From assembly GCF_039962115.1 (NCBI RefSeq), contig NZ_JAMPKJ010000050.1, positions 1-43,491 of the forward strand: 43,491 nucleotides of DNA, written 5' to 3'. Shown here in pieces: positions 7,806 to 16,456 of this stretch. Position numbers and translations under genes: made by a program. Below the pieces are notes generated by a model that did not search any database, had not been told where the DNA came from, and saw nothing but the letters and a program-made list of their open reading frames with translations. Origin of the DNA: Funiculus sociatus GB2-C1. GTDB lineage: Bacteria > Cyanobacteriota > Cyanobacteriia > Cyanobacteriales > FACHB-T130. Every line of letters begins with the position of its first letter. Positions within the stretch are counted from its first letter, which is position 1.

Positions 7806-8624
7806 ATGATGGTTTCAAATATTATTTCTCGAAATAACGTCACCATATTTGGACGAGGCAAACAGCCAATGCTGTTTGCTCATGGATTTGGCTGTGACCA
7901 GAATATGTGGCGTTTTTTAACGCCAGACTTTGAGAATGATTACAAAATTGTCTTATTCGATTATGTCGGGTCTGGAAAATCAGACCTGAATGCTTATAGC
8001 GTTGAGCGGTACAGCGAACTCAATGGGTATGTTAAAGATGTCCTTGACATTTGTGAGACCTTAGATTTGACGAATGTCATTTTCGTTGGACATTCGGTTA
8101 GTAGCATGATTGGCATTTTGGCATCCATTCAAGCTCCCCATCGCTTCGAGCGCCTGATTCTTATCGCTCCCTCCCCTTGCTATATCAATGACTTACCCAA
8201 TTATCTGGGAGGGTTTGAGCGCGCGGACATTGAAGAGCTGCTGGATATTATGGAGAAAAATTACATTGGGTGGGCAAGTTTTTTTGCTCCGGTCATTATG
8301 AGGAATGAGGAGCGCCCTGAGCTTATAAATGAGCTTGAGACTAGCTTTTGCTCGACCGATCCAGTAATTGCTCGTCGCTTTGGTGAAGTTACTTTCTTTT
8401 CCGATAACCGCGGCGACTTGCCGAAAGTGACCGTTCCATCCCTGCTCTTGCAATGCTCAGAGGATGCGATCGCTCCTATCGAGGTAGGGCATTATCTACA
8501 CCACCATTTGCCTGAAAGCACGCTACAAATCATCAAGGCTACCGGGCATTGCCCGCACATGAGCCATCCCGAGGAAAGTATTCATTTCATCAAAGAATAT
8601 TTGACAGCTGCCCATGCAACCTGA
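7806..8624 (+). CDS. RsbQ-like alpha/beta hydrolase
   Basis: This 272-residue serine hydrolase is of the RsbQ / KAI2-D14 type. The oxyanion motif AHGFGCDQNMW is at 25-35, the nucleophile elbow GHSVSS puts Ser97 at the catalytic position, and Asp220 (CSED) and His248 (TGHCPHMS) complete the triad. The spacing is almost identical to that of Bacillus RsbQ. RsbQ activates the energy-stress phosphatase RsbP through its PAS domain, presumably by producing or delivering a small hydrophobic ligand. Here the stop codon overlaps the ATG of a PAS-containing histidine kinase by 11 bp, so the two are translationally coupled. This argues for the same hydrolase-to-PAS signalling with a kinase output. Two adjacent ATGs occur at the start, and the first is used here. 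There is no signal peptide. Confidence 0.93.
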   Translation: MMVSNIISRNNVTIFGRGKQPMLFAHGFGCDQNMWRFLTPDFENDYKIVLFDYVGSGKSDLNAYSVERYSELNGYVKDVLDICETLDLTNVIFVGHSVSSMIGILASIQAPHRFERLILIAPSPCYINDLPNYLGGFERADIEELLDIMEKNYIGWASFFAPVIMRNEERPELINELETSFCSTDPVIARRFGEVTFFSDNRGDLPKVTVPSLLLQCSEDAIAPIEVGHYLHHHLPESTLQIIKATGHCPHMSHPEESIHFIKEYLTAAHAT

Positions 8625-10416
8625 GTGCTTTAAATCAGGAGACATTTATCACCTGGATGAACTACTAAACACTGCACCTTGCGGCTTTCTCACGTTTACA
8701 GACGATGGCAAAATTGTCGTTGTAAATGCTACGCTGCTGCAATTACTTGGGTATGAACTAGATGAACTGCGGGGGCAACGTATTGACTCGATTTTGCCGC
8801 TAGCTAGTCGCATCTTCTATCAAACCCATTTCTTTCCCTTGCTCAAGCTACATGGCAAGGTGGAAGAGATATACATCTCACTCAGGCCTAAACACGGGAA
8901 TACTCTACCCGTACTGGTGAATGCAGCGCGCCAGGAACGTTCAGGAGTTGTCATTAATGACTGTATCTTTGTACTCGTGCGCCAGCGATTTCGGTATGAA
9001 GATGAAATTCTTCAGGCAAAGAAGGATGCACAAGCCGCCATTTTAGCCCAGAACCAAGCTAACGCTGCATTGCAGCAAGCTCAGATAGCATTAGAGTCCA
9101 AGCAGGCAGAATTATTGGAACTGAATGCGAAGCTCGAAGACCAAGTTCAGCAGCGAACAGCCCAACTACAACAAGCGCTTAATTTTGAATCCTTACTACA
9201 CCGGATTGCAGACAAAGTTCGTGACAGTCTCGATGAGCAACAGATCCTGCAAGCGGCAGTGCAAGAGTTAGGGGTTGAGTTGGCCATCGAATATTGTGAT
9301 GTGGAAATTTATAATGCAGACCAGACGCAAGTGGTAGTCGCCTATGAATACAACCAAAGCCTGACTTTGGCGAGAGGGAAAGTTCTGGAAATTACTTCTG
9401 CCATTCCTGTGCTTGTCCCCGCTCTGATGCAGGGAGAAGTTTTGCAATTGTGTTCAATTATCTCCGATAAGTTGCTTCATAATCCCCTACAGTTAGCAAT
9501 TCTTGCCTGCCCTATTTATGATGACCGGGGAGTTTTAGGCATTCTCTGGTTGTTCAGGCAAAAGGAAGAAATTTTTAGCAATTTAGAAATTCGGTTGGTA
9601 CAACAAGTTGCCACTCATTGCGCGGTTGCTCTGCGCCAATCTCGTCTTTATCAGGCTGCTCAACTTCAAGTCCAAGAACTAAAACGTCTAAATCAACTCA
9701 AGAGCGACTTCCTAAGTACAATTTCCCACGAACTTCGGACACCGATGTCTAGCATGAAGATGGCACTTCAGATGTTAGAAATTTATCTGCTTCCTTTAGG
9801 AGTATTCGAGCAAGAAACCAACCCTATCAGTCAGTACTTTGAAATCCTACAAACCGAAAGCCAGCAAGAGCTGGACTTGATCGATACTCTCTTGGAGCTG
9901 GCTCAGACTGATGCCAGTACAGCTCCTTTAAGTCTGTCTCCAATTCATCTTCATTTTTGGCTCCCTCATGTCGTGGAACCTTTTATTCAGCGTACCTCTC
10001 ATCAAGAGCAATACCTGGAAATTTCGGTTAAAGAAGACTTGCCACCCTTGATGGCGGATCTTAATTATCTGGGACGAGTGCTTACAGAGTTGCTCCAAAA
10101 TGCGTGCAAGTATACTCCAGCTGGAGAAAAAATTAGCGTTTCAGCCCGTTTAACAGTAGATCGTAATTGTAGCAATATCCCCCTTTTGCGAATTGAAGTG
10201 AGCAATTCGGGGGTCGAAATTCCTCAAACAGAACACGAGCGCATTTTCGATAAGTTCTATCGCATCCCTAATAATGACCCCTGGAAACATGGTGGCACGG
10301 GTTTAGGTCTGGCACTGGTAAAAAAGCTAGTTGAGCATATGAGCGGCTCGATCTGGGTTGAGAGCAGCCATAACCTGACTCAATTTATCCTTGAATTTCC
10401 GCTTGCTCTTGAGTAG
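8614..10416 (+). CDS. PAS-GAF sensor histidine kinase with RsbP-like PAS
   Basis: This 600-residue cytoplasmic kinase has no membrane segment. Residues about 15-125 form a PAS domain with APCGFLTFTDDGKIVVVN and IFYQTHFFPLLKLHGKVEEI, features of the PAS found in RsbP-type stress regulators. Residues 128-190 are a Gln/Ala-rich coiled coil. A GAF domain spans 190-345. HisKA has the H-box STISHELRTPM with phospho-acceptor His372. The HATPase domain has the N-box TELLQNACKYTP (491-502), a G1 box written SNSGVEIP where the usual Asp is Ser/Asn, the F-box IFDKFYRI, and the G2 box GGTGLGLALVK (560-570). The upstream RsbQ-like hydrolase overlaps it by 11 bp. No response regulator gene is in the window. 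The PAS is probably the target of the hydrolase product. Confidence 0.93.
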   Translation: MQPECFKSGDIYHLDELLNTAPCGFLTFTDDGKIVVVNATLLQLLGYELDELRGQRIDSILPLASRIFYQTHFFPLLKLHGKVEEIYISLRPKHGNTLPVLVNAARQERSGVVINDCIFVLVRQRFRYEDEILQAKKDAQAAILAQNQANAALQQAQIALESKQAELLELNAKLEDQVQQRTAQLQQALNFESLLHRIADKVRDSLDEQQILQAAVQELGVELAIEYCDVEIYNADQTQVVVAYEYNQSLTLARGKVLEITSAIPVLVPALMQGEVLQLCSIISDKLLHNPLQLAILACPIYDDRGVLGILWLFRQKEEIFSNLEIRLVQQVATHCAVALRQSRLYQAAQLQVQELKRLNQLKSDFLSTISHELRTPMSSMKMALQMLEIYLLPLGVFEQETNPISQYFEILQTESQQELDLIDTLLELAQTDASTAPLSLSPIHLHFWLPHVVEPFIQRTSHQEQYLEISVKEDLPPLMADLNYLGRVLTELLQNACKYTPAGEKISVSARLTVDRNCSNIPLLRIEVSNSGVEIPQTEHERIFDKFYRIPNNDPWKHGGTGLGLALVKKLVEHMSGSIWVESSHNLTQFILEFPLALE

Positions 10417-10677
10417 GGCTTTAAAAACGCTAAGGATTTAGAGAAGCATTAGTGCGCTCAGTTCGAGGAGATTAATTAGAGGTGCTTCGCCCTCAGTCCT
10501 AGGGGATTAGACTCAGAGCGATCGCACCTATCCAAACGGTTGCCCCCACCGCTCTCAATTTTCCTTGTTGAAAGGCGATCGCCACTTCAACATCCTCTTA
10601 AATCAGTCCCATTGCACCTTACCGAACTTCAGCAGAAGGCTTCCCAATCCCCAGTCCCCAGCCCCAACCCCCAATCC
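10417..10677. other. Spacer with HIP1 sites and STRR patch
   Basis: This 261-bp spacer lies between convergent genes. It has two GCGATCGC-type HIP1 sites (about 10517-10526 and 10575-10582) and an STRR-like patch of CCCCAAT/CCCCAGT units from about 10645 to 10678 abutting the end of the endonuclease V gene. No gene is evident. Confidence 0.55.
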
Positions 10678-11340
10678 CTACCTATTCGATGCCAATTTAT
10701 CAGCCCAGCGGGTTGTCTCTGGCAAACGATATTTCGGCGTACAACGCATTACATAATCTATTGCCGTTGTCAAGCTTACTCGATGTCCGCTAGAGACATA
10801 AACTGGTTTAACGCCTTTGCGAGTCCGCAAGACTGCGCCGATTGTTTCACTGCGATGCACTAAAGGTTGCCAATTGCCTCGCTCTAAAGGCAATTCCTCA
10901 TGCTTCCCAATCAGCAAGGATTTCGCTACGCCAATAGTGGGAACGTCTATCAGCACTCCCAAATGGCAGGCAATCCCAAAGCGACGGGGATGGGCAATGC
11001 CTTGACCATCACATAATATCAAGTCAGGCGCGATCGCGAGTTTCTCTAGCGCATCCAGTACGGCGGGGATTTCTCGAAACGAGAGGAATCCGGGAACATA
11101 GGGAAACGTAGTGGGACGCTTTGCGATCGCTTGCTCTTTTAGCTCCAAGTCTGGAAAACTGAGAACGGCAACAGCTGCGCGTGAGATGCTATAAGAATCC
11201 TCAAAGCCCATATCGACACCAGCCACATACTGTACCGATTCCAACTGATCTGAGGTGATTACTTCTTTTCTAAGCTCTTGTTGGATAGGCAGCGCTTCTT
11301 CAACTGTAAGAGGCCATGCGTGACGTTGGTGGATTTTCAT
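10678..11340 (-). CDS. nfi: Endonuclease V (deoxyinosine 3' endonuclease)
   Basis: This 220-residue enzyme nicks DNA at the second phosphodiester bond 3' to deoxyinosine, starting repair of deaminated adenine. Family signatures are present: GVDMGF with metal-binding Asp43, the wedge motif [11 protein letters not shown] (80-90) with Glu90, LCDGQG with Asp111, and AHPRRFG with His117 near the lesion pocket. The length is typical. Its start ATG overlaps the stop of the GT2 glycosyltransferase gene in an ATGA, so the two are cotranscribed although the functions are unrelated. All catalytic residues are intact. Confidence 0.95.
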   Translation of the reverse strand: MKIHQRHAWPLTVEEALPIQQELRKEVITSDQLESVQYVAGVDMGFEDSYSISRAAVAVLSFPDLELKEQAIAKRPTTFPYVPGFLSFREIPAVLDALEKLAIAPDLILCDGQGIAHPRRFGIACHLGVLIDVPTIGVAKSLLIGKHEELPLERGNWQPLVHRSETIGAVLRTRKGVKPVYVSSGHRVSLTTAIDYVMRCTPKYRLPETTRWADKLASNR

Positions 11341-12329
11341 TGATCAACTTCCACATCCTGATTTTTTTCCAGCCACTCAATTACTCGTGCTTCTTCTGAC
11401 AGTTTCGCTTGATTTTGCCCAACTGCCCTAGCTCGGACATTAATCAAGCCAATCGGGGTACTCAACAAATCTACAAGCGTGGCTTTGCCAGTGACGCACA
11501 TCGCCCCTTTCATCGGCAATTCCTTCACTAACCACCGTCCCAGCCGCACTGCATATTGCGTGGGAGTTGGTTCGTGCATCAATTTGACACCATGCAATTC
11601 GTGCAAGTAGCGATTTGAGCGACCATAGCGCCGCCATTGGCTTTGGAGTTCCGGCACTGTCGAGCGGTGGCGATGCCGGACAATAGCTGTAGGGGCAAAA
11701 TGTAGCTGCCAGTCGCTTTCCCTCTGGATGCGCCAACAGATATCAGCGTCGCCGCCAGTTGTCAGGTGAGGGCGAAATAAACCCACCTGTTGGAAAGCTT
11801 TTTTGCGAATTGCTAGGTTTGCAGTTTGACCGTATGGGCAGAACGTATTAGCTAAAGTATGTTTCTGGGACAAAACATCTTCTCGCTGGGCGTGTTGTTC
11901 CAGCAGACTTTTACCCGGCAAAGCCATAATTTCGCCTACGACAATACCAATATTGGGATTCTCGAAAGGCTGGATTAAGCCTGCTAACCAATCTGGTTCC
12001 GGACGACAATCGGCATCGGTGAAGGCAAAAATGTCAGTTGTTGCTGCCCGAATTCCAGCATTTCGCGCCGCATAAGAGCTTTGGATTTTGTTTTCTGTGA
12101 TTGGGCGAATTGTCCAGCCAGAGGATGCGGCTGACTCGGCGGCTGACTGGAGAAGGCTGAGGGTGCGATCACTACTATTATTGTCTACCAGCAAATACTC
12201 TACATTCTCGGCTGGATAAGTTTGCGACAAGAGGCAGCTGATTAAACCTGACAAGTCCCTTTCACCATTGTAGATTGGGACTATTACTGAAACTTTGGGC
12301 AGAAAAGGCTGTGTCATGGGGCGGTTCAT
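11337..12329 (-). CDS. Family 2 glycosyltransferase
   Basis: This 330-residue inverting glycosyltransferase has a GT-A fold. The N-terminal [14 protein letters not shown] (13-26), the nucleotide-binding [13 protein letters not shown] (48-60), the metal-binding [13 protein letters not shown] (around 107-119) and GGDADICWR with its acidic acceptor site (around 192-200) appear in order. No strong membrane segment is seen, so it is probably a peripheral cytoplasmic enzyme making a surface polysaccharide or glycolipid. The donor and acceptor cannot be told. It overlaps nfi by 4 bp. A second in-frame ATG ([11 protein letters not shown]) five codons in is an alternative start. Confidence 0.9.
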   Translation of the reverse strand: MNRPMTQPFLPKVSVIVPIYNGERDLSGLISCLLSQTYPAENVEYLLVDNNSSDRTLSLLQSAAESAASSGWTIRPITENKIQSSYAARNAGIRAATTDIFAFTDADCRPEPDWLAGLIQPFENPNIGIVVGEIMALPGKSLLEQHAQREDVLSQKHTLANTFCPYGQTANLAIRKKAFQQVGLFRPHLTTGGDADICWRIQRESDWQLHFAPTAIVRHRHRSTVPELQSQWRRYGRSNRYLHELHGVKLMHEPTPTQYAVRLGRWLVKELPMKGAMCVTGKATLVDLLSTPIGLINVRARAVGQNQAKLSEEARVIEWLEKNQDVEVDQ

Positions 12330-12668
12330 GCCGTTTCTTATATATTTAGGCGGCGAAATTTACCAACCAAAAGAAATACTGATTTAAGTTGAGTCGGTAA
12401 TGCTTATTTTACTTTTTGGTGCAGTAGTTTATCTTCAGCCGTTTACAGCCGCATCTCACCTCCTTTCTATGTCTTCTGACTGATGATGCTTGCTGTTCTA
12501 AAATAGCAAAGTTCTAATAACTAGGGCATCTTGGTATACCAGCTCCCACCACCCTATGTTTCTGTCGGAAGATGGAGCGTTACGGGGATCAGCCAGTGTT
12601 ACGTTAGTTTACAAGTTTTTAAAAAAATTGAAATTACTGATAAGAGGTTAGCAGTGCCTAACAGAAAA

Positions 12669-12857
12669 ATGAAAAAAATCAAAGAAAAAAATGTTTGGAG
12701 CGATATAGACTTTCAGAAAGTTAAGCAAAGAATTAATAAAATAACTCAGAAGCTGGAAGAGGTTCAAAGCAAGTTTGAACCCCAGGAGGACAAATTCAAC
12801 TCGATCCCGCAGGAATTTAATCAAAGCGATCGCATTGAAAAATCAAATCGTTCCTAA
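12669..12857 (+). CDS. Small coiled-coil protein, hypothetical
   Basis: From the ATG at 12669 a 62-residue product is encoded: a Lys-rich start (MKKIKEKNVWSDIDFQKV) and an amphipathic helix KQRINKITQKLEEVQSKF with heptad-like hydrophobics. An upstream extension to 12531 is open but has a less convincing composition. The 3' end overlaps the convergent ispD by 15 bp. No family is recognised. It may be real or chance. Confidence 0.35.
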   Translation: MKKIKEKNVWSDIDFQKVKQRINKITQKLEEVQSKFEPQEDKFNSIPQEFNQSDRIEKSNRS

Positions 12858-13529
12858 GCGCTGACGCAAAATAAATTCAGCCAAACTCAAATCCATCGGG
12901 GTCGTCACCTTCAGATTCGTCTCTTCCCCTTGCACAATCTGTACTTTTAAACCGCATTTTTCAAACAAAGCAGCATCGTCTGTAACTTCCCAGTGTTGCG
13001 ATCGCGCTTCGGCATGGCACTGTTGTAACAAATCAACCTTGAAACCTTGAGGCGTTTGCGCCGCCCACAACTGTTCTCTATTGGGCGTACTCTCAATTAA
13101 TCCGGTTGCATCCACTACCTTAATCGTATCTTTCACAGGCACAGCAGCAATTAAGCCGGGAACCTCCACAAGTGCCTCAGCACAGCGATCTAGCAGTTCG
13201 GGAGTTGCTAGACACCGAGCGCCATCATGAATTAATACTAACTGAGCAGCTGGTAGTGCTTGCAAGCCGTTATAGACAGATTCTTGCCGTGTAGTCCCAC
13301 CGACAATCAGCTGCACAGGCTTAGTCAGAGAAAGCTCAGCTAAAATCTCCTTAAAGTCGGGAAAGTCATCAGGGTGAGCAATCAAACCGATCCAGCGAAT
13401 GTGCCGTGAGGCTTCCGCCGCTAGGAGAGTCCAGGTAATCAAAGGTTTACCCAGTAACATTAGCAGCAGTTTGTTGCGATCGCTTCCCATCCGCCGCCCC
13501 ATGCCCGCGGCTGGAATTAATAAGTGCAT
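12843..13529 (-). CDS. ispD: 2-C-methyl-D-erythritol 4-phosphate cytidylyltransferase
   Basis: This 228-residue cytoplasmic enzyme of the MEP isoprenoid pathway makes CDP-methylerythritol from CTP and MEP. The nucleotide-binding loop PAAGMGRRMGSDRNK (6-20) contains the conserved Arg and Lys. IHDGARCLATPELLDRC carries the conserved Asp of the MEP site, and AAVPVKDTIKVVD and LWAAQTPQGFK are the usual C-terminal half motifs. The length is normal. It is divergent from the GT9 gene, with a 96-bp spacer that must hold both promoters. Confidence 0.96.
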   Translation of the reverse strand: MHLLIPAAGMGRRMGSDRNKLLLMLLGKPLITWTLLAAEASRHIRWIGLIAHPDDFPDFKEILAELSLTKPVQLIVGGTTRQESVYNGLQALPAAQLVLIHDGARCLATPELLDRCAEALVEVPGLIAAVPVKDTIKVVDATGLIESTPNREQLWAAQTPQGFKVDLLQQCHAEARSQHWEVTDDAALFEKCGLKVQIVQGEETNLKVTTPMDLSLAEFILRQRLGTI

Positions 13530-13625
13530 AATTCTCCTGTTTTAGCCATTAGTTCTTTCGGCGTAGGGTGTTATGGGTATATATTCCCTTAAAATTAGGC
13601 TCAGAAGTACCCTCAGTAACTCGAG

Positions 13626-14588
13626 ATGAGAATACTAGCCCTTGTTCCCGGCGGAATTGGCGACCAAATTCTATTTTTCCCTACACTGGACGATCTAAAA
13701 CGGAATTACCCCGAAGCCCAGATAGATGTGGTTGTGGAACCCAGAGCAAAGGGTGCATACCGTGTTTGCAAGTCTGTCGATGAAGTCATAGCCTATGATT
13801 TTAAGGGTAGCAATGGCCCCGCAGACTGGGGAAATTTACTCGGTATCATCCGCGATCGCGAGTATGATATCGTCCTCTCTTTGGGGAGTAGGTGGAGTGT
13901 AGGCTTGTTGCTATGGCTGACTGGCATTACCACCAGGGTTAGCTACAGCGGCCCAGGCAATTTGTTCCTTACAAACCCTGTACCCCTGAAGCCAGCCCAG
14001 TATGCCGCCCATATGTACCACGACTTGCTGCAAGGTGTAGGCATAAGTTCCCCGTGTCCGCCACTAGCGATTAATGTGCCTAAAAAAGATATCGAGTGGG
14101 CAGAAATACAACAGCGACAGCTGGGTATTGATGAAACTGGCTACATCCTGATTCATGGTGGTTCTAGTGCCTTGGCTCAGTCCAAGGGAATTGATAAAAT
14201 CTACCCAGCCAAGAAATGGCAGCAGATTATTCAAGATATTCAACAGCGACAACCTGAATTGCCAATTGTTATCCTCAAAGGCCCAGAAGATGAGCAGTTG
14301 GTCAGCGAACTGATGCAAACCTGTCCGGGTTTGAAGGTGAGTTCACCACCGGATATCGGGAAGTTAGCGGCTACGATCGCTGCTGCTAATTTAATGTTGT
14401 GTACGGATAGTGCGCCGATGCACCTAGCCGTAGCTGTTGGGACTTACACGATTGCGTTGTTTGGCCCGACGGAAGCGAAGAAATTGCTGCCCCCAGATAG
14501 CGATCGCGTTCGCGGTATGCAATCCTCCACTCGTTGGATTGCTGACATTGCTCCGGCAGACGTTCTAGATAAAATTTGGAACACATAA
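13626..14588 (+). CDS. Family 9 (heptosyltransferase-like) glycosyltransferase
   Basis: This 320-residue GT-B enzyme resembles ADP-heptose:LPS heptosyltransferases. The N-terminus MRILALVPGGIGDQILFFPTL is the acceptor-side loop of the family. The C-terminal domain has ILIHGGSSALAQSKG, PIVILKGPEDEQL and the donor-binding DSAPMHLAVAVGTYTIALFGPTE. It is followed at 60 bp by a GmhB-like phosphatase of the heptose pathway, which supports a nucleotide-heptose donor. It is likely cytoplasmic and peripheral, acting in surface glycan synthesis. Confidence 0.9.
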   Translation: MRILALVPGGIGDQILFFPTLDDLKRNYPEAQIDVVVEPRAKGAYRVCKSVDEVIAYDFKGSNGPADWGNLLGIIRDREYDIVLSLGSRWSVGLLLWLTGITTRVSYSGPGNLFLTNPVPLKPAQYAAHMYHDLLQGVGISSPCPPLAINVPKKDIEWAEIQQRQLGIDETGYILIHGGSSALAQSKGIDKIYPAKKWQQIIQDIQQRQPELPIVILKGPEDEQLVSELMQTCPGLKVSSPPDIGKLAATIAAANLMLCTDSAPMHLAVAVGTYTIALFGPTEAKKLLPPDSDRVRGMQSSTRWIADIAPADVLDKIWNT

Positions 14589-14625
14589 AGAATTAAAAAT
14601 TAAAAATGCGAAATTTTTAATTCTT
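14588..14625. terminator. AT-rich 14-bp hairpin between GT9 and GmhB-like genes
   Basis: AAGAATTAAAAATT (14588-14601) is perfectly complementary to 14612-14625, with a 10-base loop. The stem has only two G-C pairs. It begins within the GT9 stop codon and ends 12 bases before the GTG/24 bases before the ATG of the next gene. It could be a weak terminator or an attenuator that lowers downstream expression. It is the same kind of AT-rich inverted repeat seen in many cyanobacterial spacers. Confidence 0.55.
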
Positions 14626-14648
14626 CCTATACTTCAGTGTGGAAACAA

Positions 14649-15269
14649 ATGGCTAGATCGGCAGTATTTTTGGATCGAGATGGCGTTCTCAATGTCGAAG
14701 CTGGGTATATTCACCAAGTAGAGGATTTGCATCTGATACCTGGTGTGGCTCAGGCGGTGCGACAACTCAACGATCGACAGATGTTTTGCTGTCTCGTCTC
14801 CAACCAATCTGGCCCCGCCAGAGGCTACTATCCGGCTAGTCATGTTGATGCCCTGCATTTGCGCCTAGCGCAGCTACTCCAGGCTGAAGCTGGGGCGCAT
14901 TTAGATGCTTTGTATTACTGCCCTTATCTGTCTCCAGAAGAAGGAGGAACGAATCCAGAATTTACCCGTTGGAGTACCTGGCGCAAGCCAAATACTGGAA
15001 TGTTGGTGGCGGCTGCTTGGGAACACGACCTTGACATAACAAGTAGCTTTATGGTGGGGGACAAAGCCACAGATATTGACATGGCGCACAATGCTGGTTG
15101 TACGGGGATTTTAGTGCAAACAGGCTTTGGCGATCGCGTCCTCACTGGTGATTACCAGCACCACACCAAACCCGATTACATCGCCCCAGATTTAGCAGCT
15201 GCCGTTGACATCATACTGAAAAATCCTCGTTCCCACGCTCATGGGAACGAGAATAAAAGAAAATTGTGA
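14649..15269 (+). CDS. gmhB: HAD phosphatase, D,D-heptose 1,7-bisphosphate phosphatase type
   Basis: This HAD-superfamily subclass IIIA enzyme is about 206 residues. The start MARSAVFLDRDGVLN holds the DxD nucleophile motif. VSNQSGPARGYY gives the Ser/Asn of motif II. YYCPYLSPEEGG and the KPNTGML segment match the loop that carries zinc ligands in GmhB, though the usual full Cys-x-His-Cys-Cys set is not evident. FMVGDKATDIDMAHNAG is motif IV with its paired Asp residues. GmhB removes the C7 phosphate of heptose bisphosphate on the way to ADP-heptose. ATG 14649 is preferred to the GTG four codons upstream. The last codons lie in a CTCGTTCCC hairpin repeat, so the C-terminus is repeat-derived. 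Confidence 0.85.
   Translation: MARSAVFLDRDGVLNVEAGYIHQVEDLHLIPGVAQAVRQLNDRQMFCCLVSNQSGPARGYYPASHVDALHLRLAQLLQAEAGAHLDALYYCPYLSPEEGGTNPEFTRWSTWRKPNTGMLVAAAWEHDLDITSSFMVGDKATDIDMAHNAGCTGILVQTGFGDRVLTGDYQHHTKPDYIAPDLAAAVDIILKNPRSHAHGNENKRKL
15224..15252. repeat. Dispersed palindromic repeat (CGTTCCC family)
   Basis: CTCGTTCCCA pairs with TGGGAACGAG around a six-base loop, a 10-bp stem. It overlaps the last codons of the phosphatase gene. Related units are at 20402-20434 and 33108-33134. This is a dispersed hairpin class, here reaching into coding sequence. Confidence 0.65.
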
Positions 15270-15290
15270 GGCTGGAACCAACGAAAGTTT

Positions 15291-16211
15291 TTAATTTGGT
15301 ATTTTATTTGTCAGCTTCAAATTCAAAATCGACAAGCCTAAGATTACCAGAAACAGCACCAATCCAATTGTGCAAGCATAGCTCATTTCTAGTTCTTGAA
15401 AAGCCTGCTCGTAGAGGTAATAAACAATCGTTTTGGAACTGTTTAACGGGCCTCCCTGAGTCATAATATAAACTTCTTCAAAAACTTTAGTAGCCGAGAT
15501 AGCAGAAATCACAGCTACCAGCACCAGATACGGTTTCATCAACGGAATCGTAATGTCCCAGTGCTTACTGATACCATCAGAACCATCAATTGCCGCCGCT
15601 TCATAAACATCCGCTGGGATAGATTGCAACCCAGCTAGATAAATCACCATGTAATAACCTAACCCCTTCCACACCGTCACCGCCATCACGCTAAAAATTG
15701 CCCACTTAGGACTGGTTAGCCAGGGAATTCCGGATTGTAGAAATGGGATGAATCGTGTCTGGTTAATCATCTGATTTAGCAGACCATTTTCCGCATAAAG
15801 CCACTTCCAGGAAAGTCCAGCAACCACCATCGAAATTACTACGGGCGTATAATAAAAAGCTCTAAACCAGCTGATCCCACGCAGCTTTTGGTTTACTAAA
15901 ATCGCCAGCATCAGAGGTGCTATAACTAAAATTGGCACCACACCAGCAAGATACAACAGTGTATTTCTGAGAGTCTGCCAAAATACCGCGTCTTTCCACA
16001 ACAACCGGAAATTCTTAAAACCCACCCACTGCGGCGGTTGACTTAGATCGGTGTACTCGGTGAAGGACAGGTAAAATGCTTGTAATGCAGGCCAAAAAAC
16101 GGTCAAGCCCAAGACTAATAAGGCTGGAAACAAAAACAAATATGGAATTAGTTGTTGTTTATTAACGATCCAATTTTTCGGTATCCAATGAAGCATATTA
16201 AAAGTAGTCAT
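15291..16211 (-). CDS. Sugar ABC transporter permease (MalF/UgpA type)
   Basis: This 306-residue inner-membrane protein has six predicted helices, beginning QQLIPYLFLFPALLVLGLTV. The cytoplasmic EAA loop YEAAAIDGSDGISKHWDITIPLMKP, which docks to the ATPase, is complete. The family forms a heterodimer with a MalG-type permease and uses a binding protein and a MalK-type ATPase, none of which is in this window. It is convergent with the phosphatase gene, with a 21-bp gap. The substrate is unknown; carbohydrate or glycerol-phosphate is likely from the family. Confidence 0.92.
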   Translation of the reverse strand: MTTFNMLHWIPKNWIVNKQQLIPYLFLFPALLVLGLTVFWPALQAFYLSFTEYTDLSQPPQWVGFKNFRLLWKDAVFWQTLRNTLLYLAGVVPILVIAPLMLAILVNQKLRGISWFRAFYYTPVVISMVVAGLSWKWLYAENGLLNQMINQTRFIPFLQSGIPWLTSPKWAIFSVMAVTVWKGLGYYMVIYLAGLQSIPADVYEAAAIDGSDGISKHWDITIPLMKPYLVLVAVISAISATKVFEEVYIMTQGGPLNSSKTIVYYLYEQAFQELEMSYACTIGLVLFLVILGLSILNLKLTNKIPN

Positions 16212-16223
16212 TGGTCATTAGTC

Positions 16224-16300
16224 ATGGGCTAATAGCTAATAGCTATTAGTTTATTGCCATGAACGATTAATCATTAGCTATTAGCCAATAACTAATGTTT
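16224..16300. repeat. TAGCTAAT/ATTAGCTA palindromic tract
   Basis: Between 16224 and 16300 the word ATTAG/CTAAT recurs at least seven times in both orientations, including the perfect 14-base palindrome CTAATAGCTATTAG. It lies upstream of the permease gene (minus) and of the PAS-GGDEF-EAL gene (plus). It can fold into large AT-rich cruciforms. A regulatory role is possible but not shown. Confidence 0.6.
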
Positions 16301-16456
16301 AGCAGGGTGTAGTCTATTTTACTGTTGTCTGCCTAGTAAAGCTGGTAAAGGTAGTTTAATATACATTAACGTTGGTTTAATTAGGTATAGTAAATTACAG
16401 CCTGATTTTAGCCAACGAGCATTCTAGCACCTTTACATTTTTTATTCTTATGGGAG

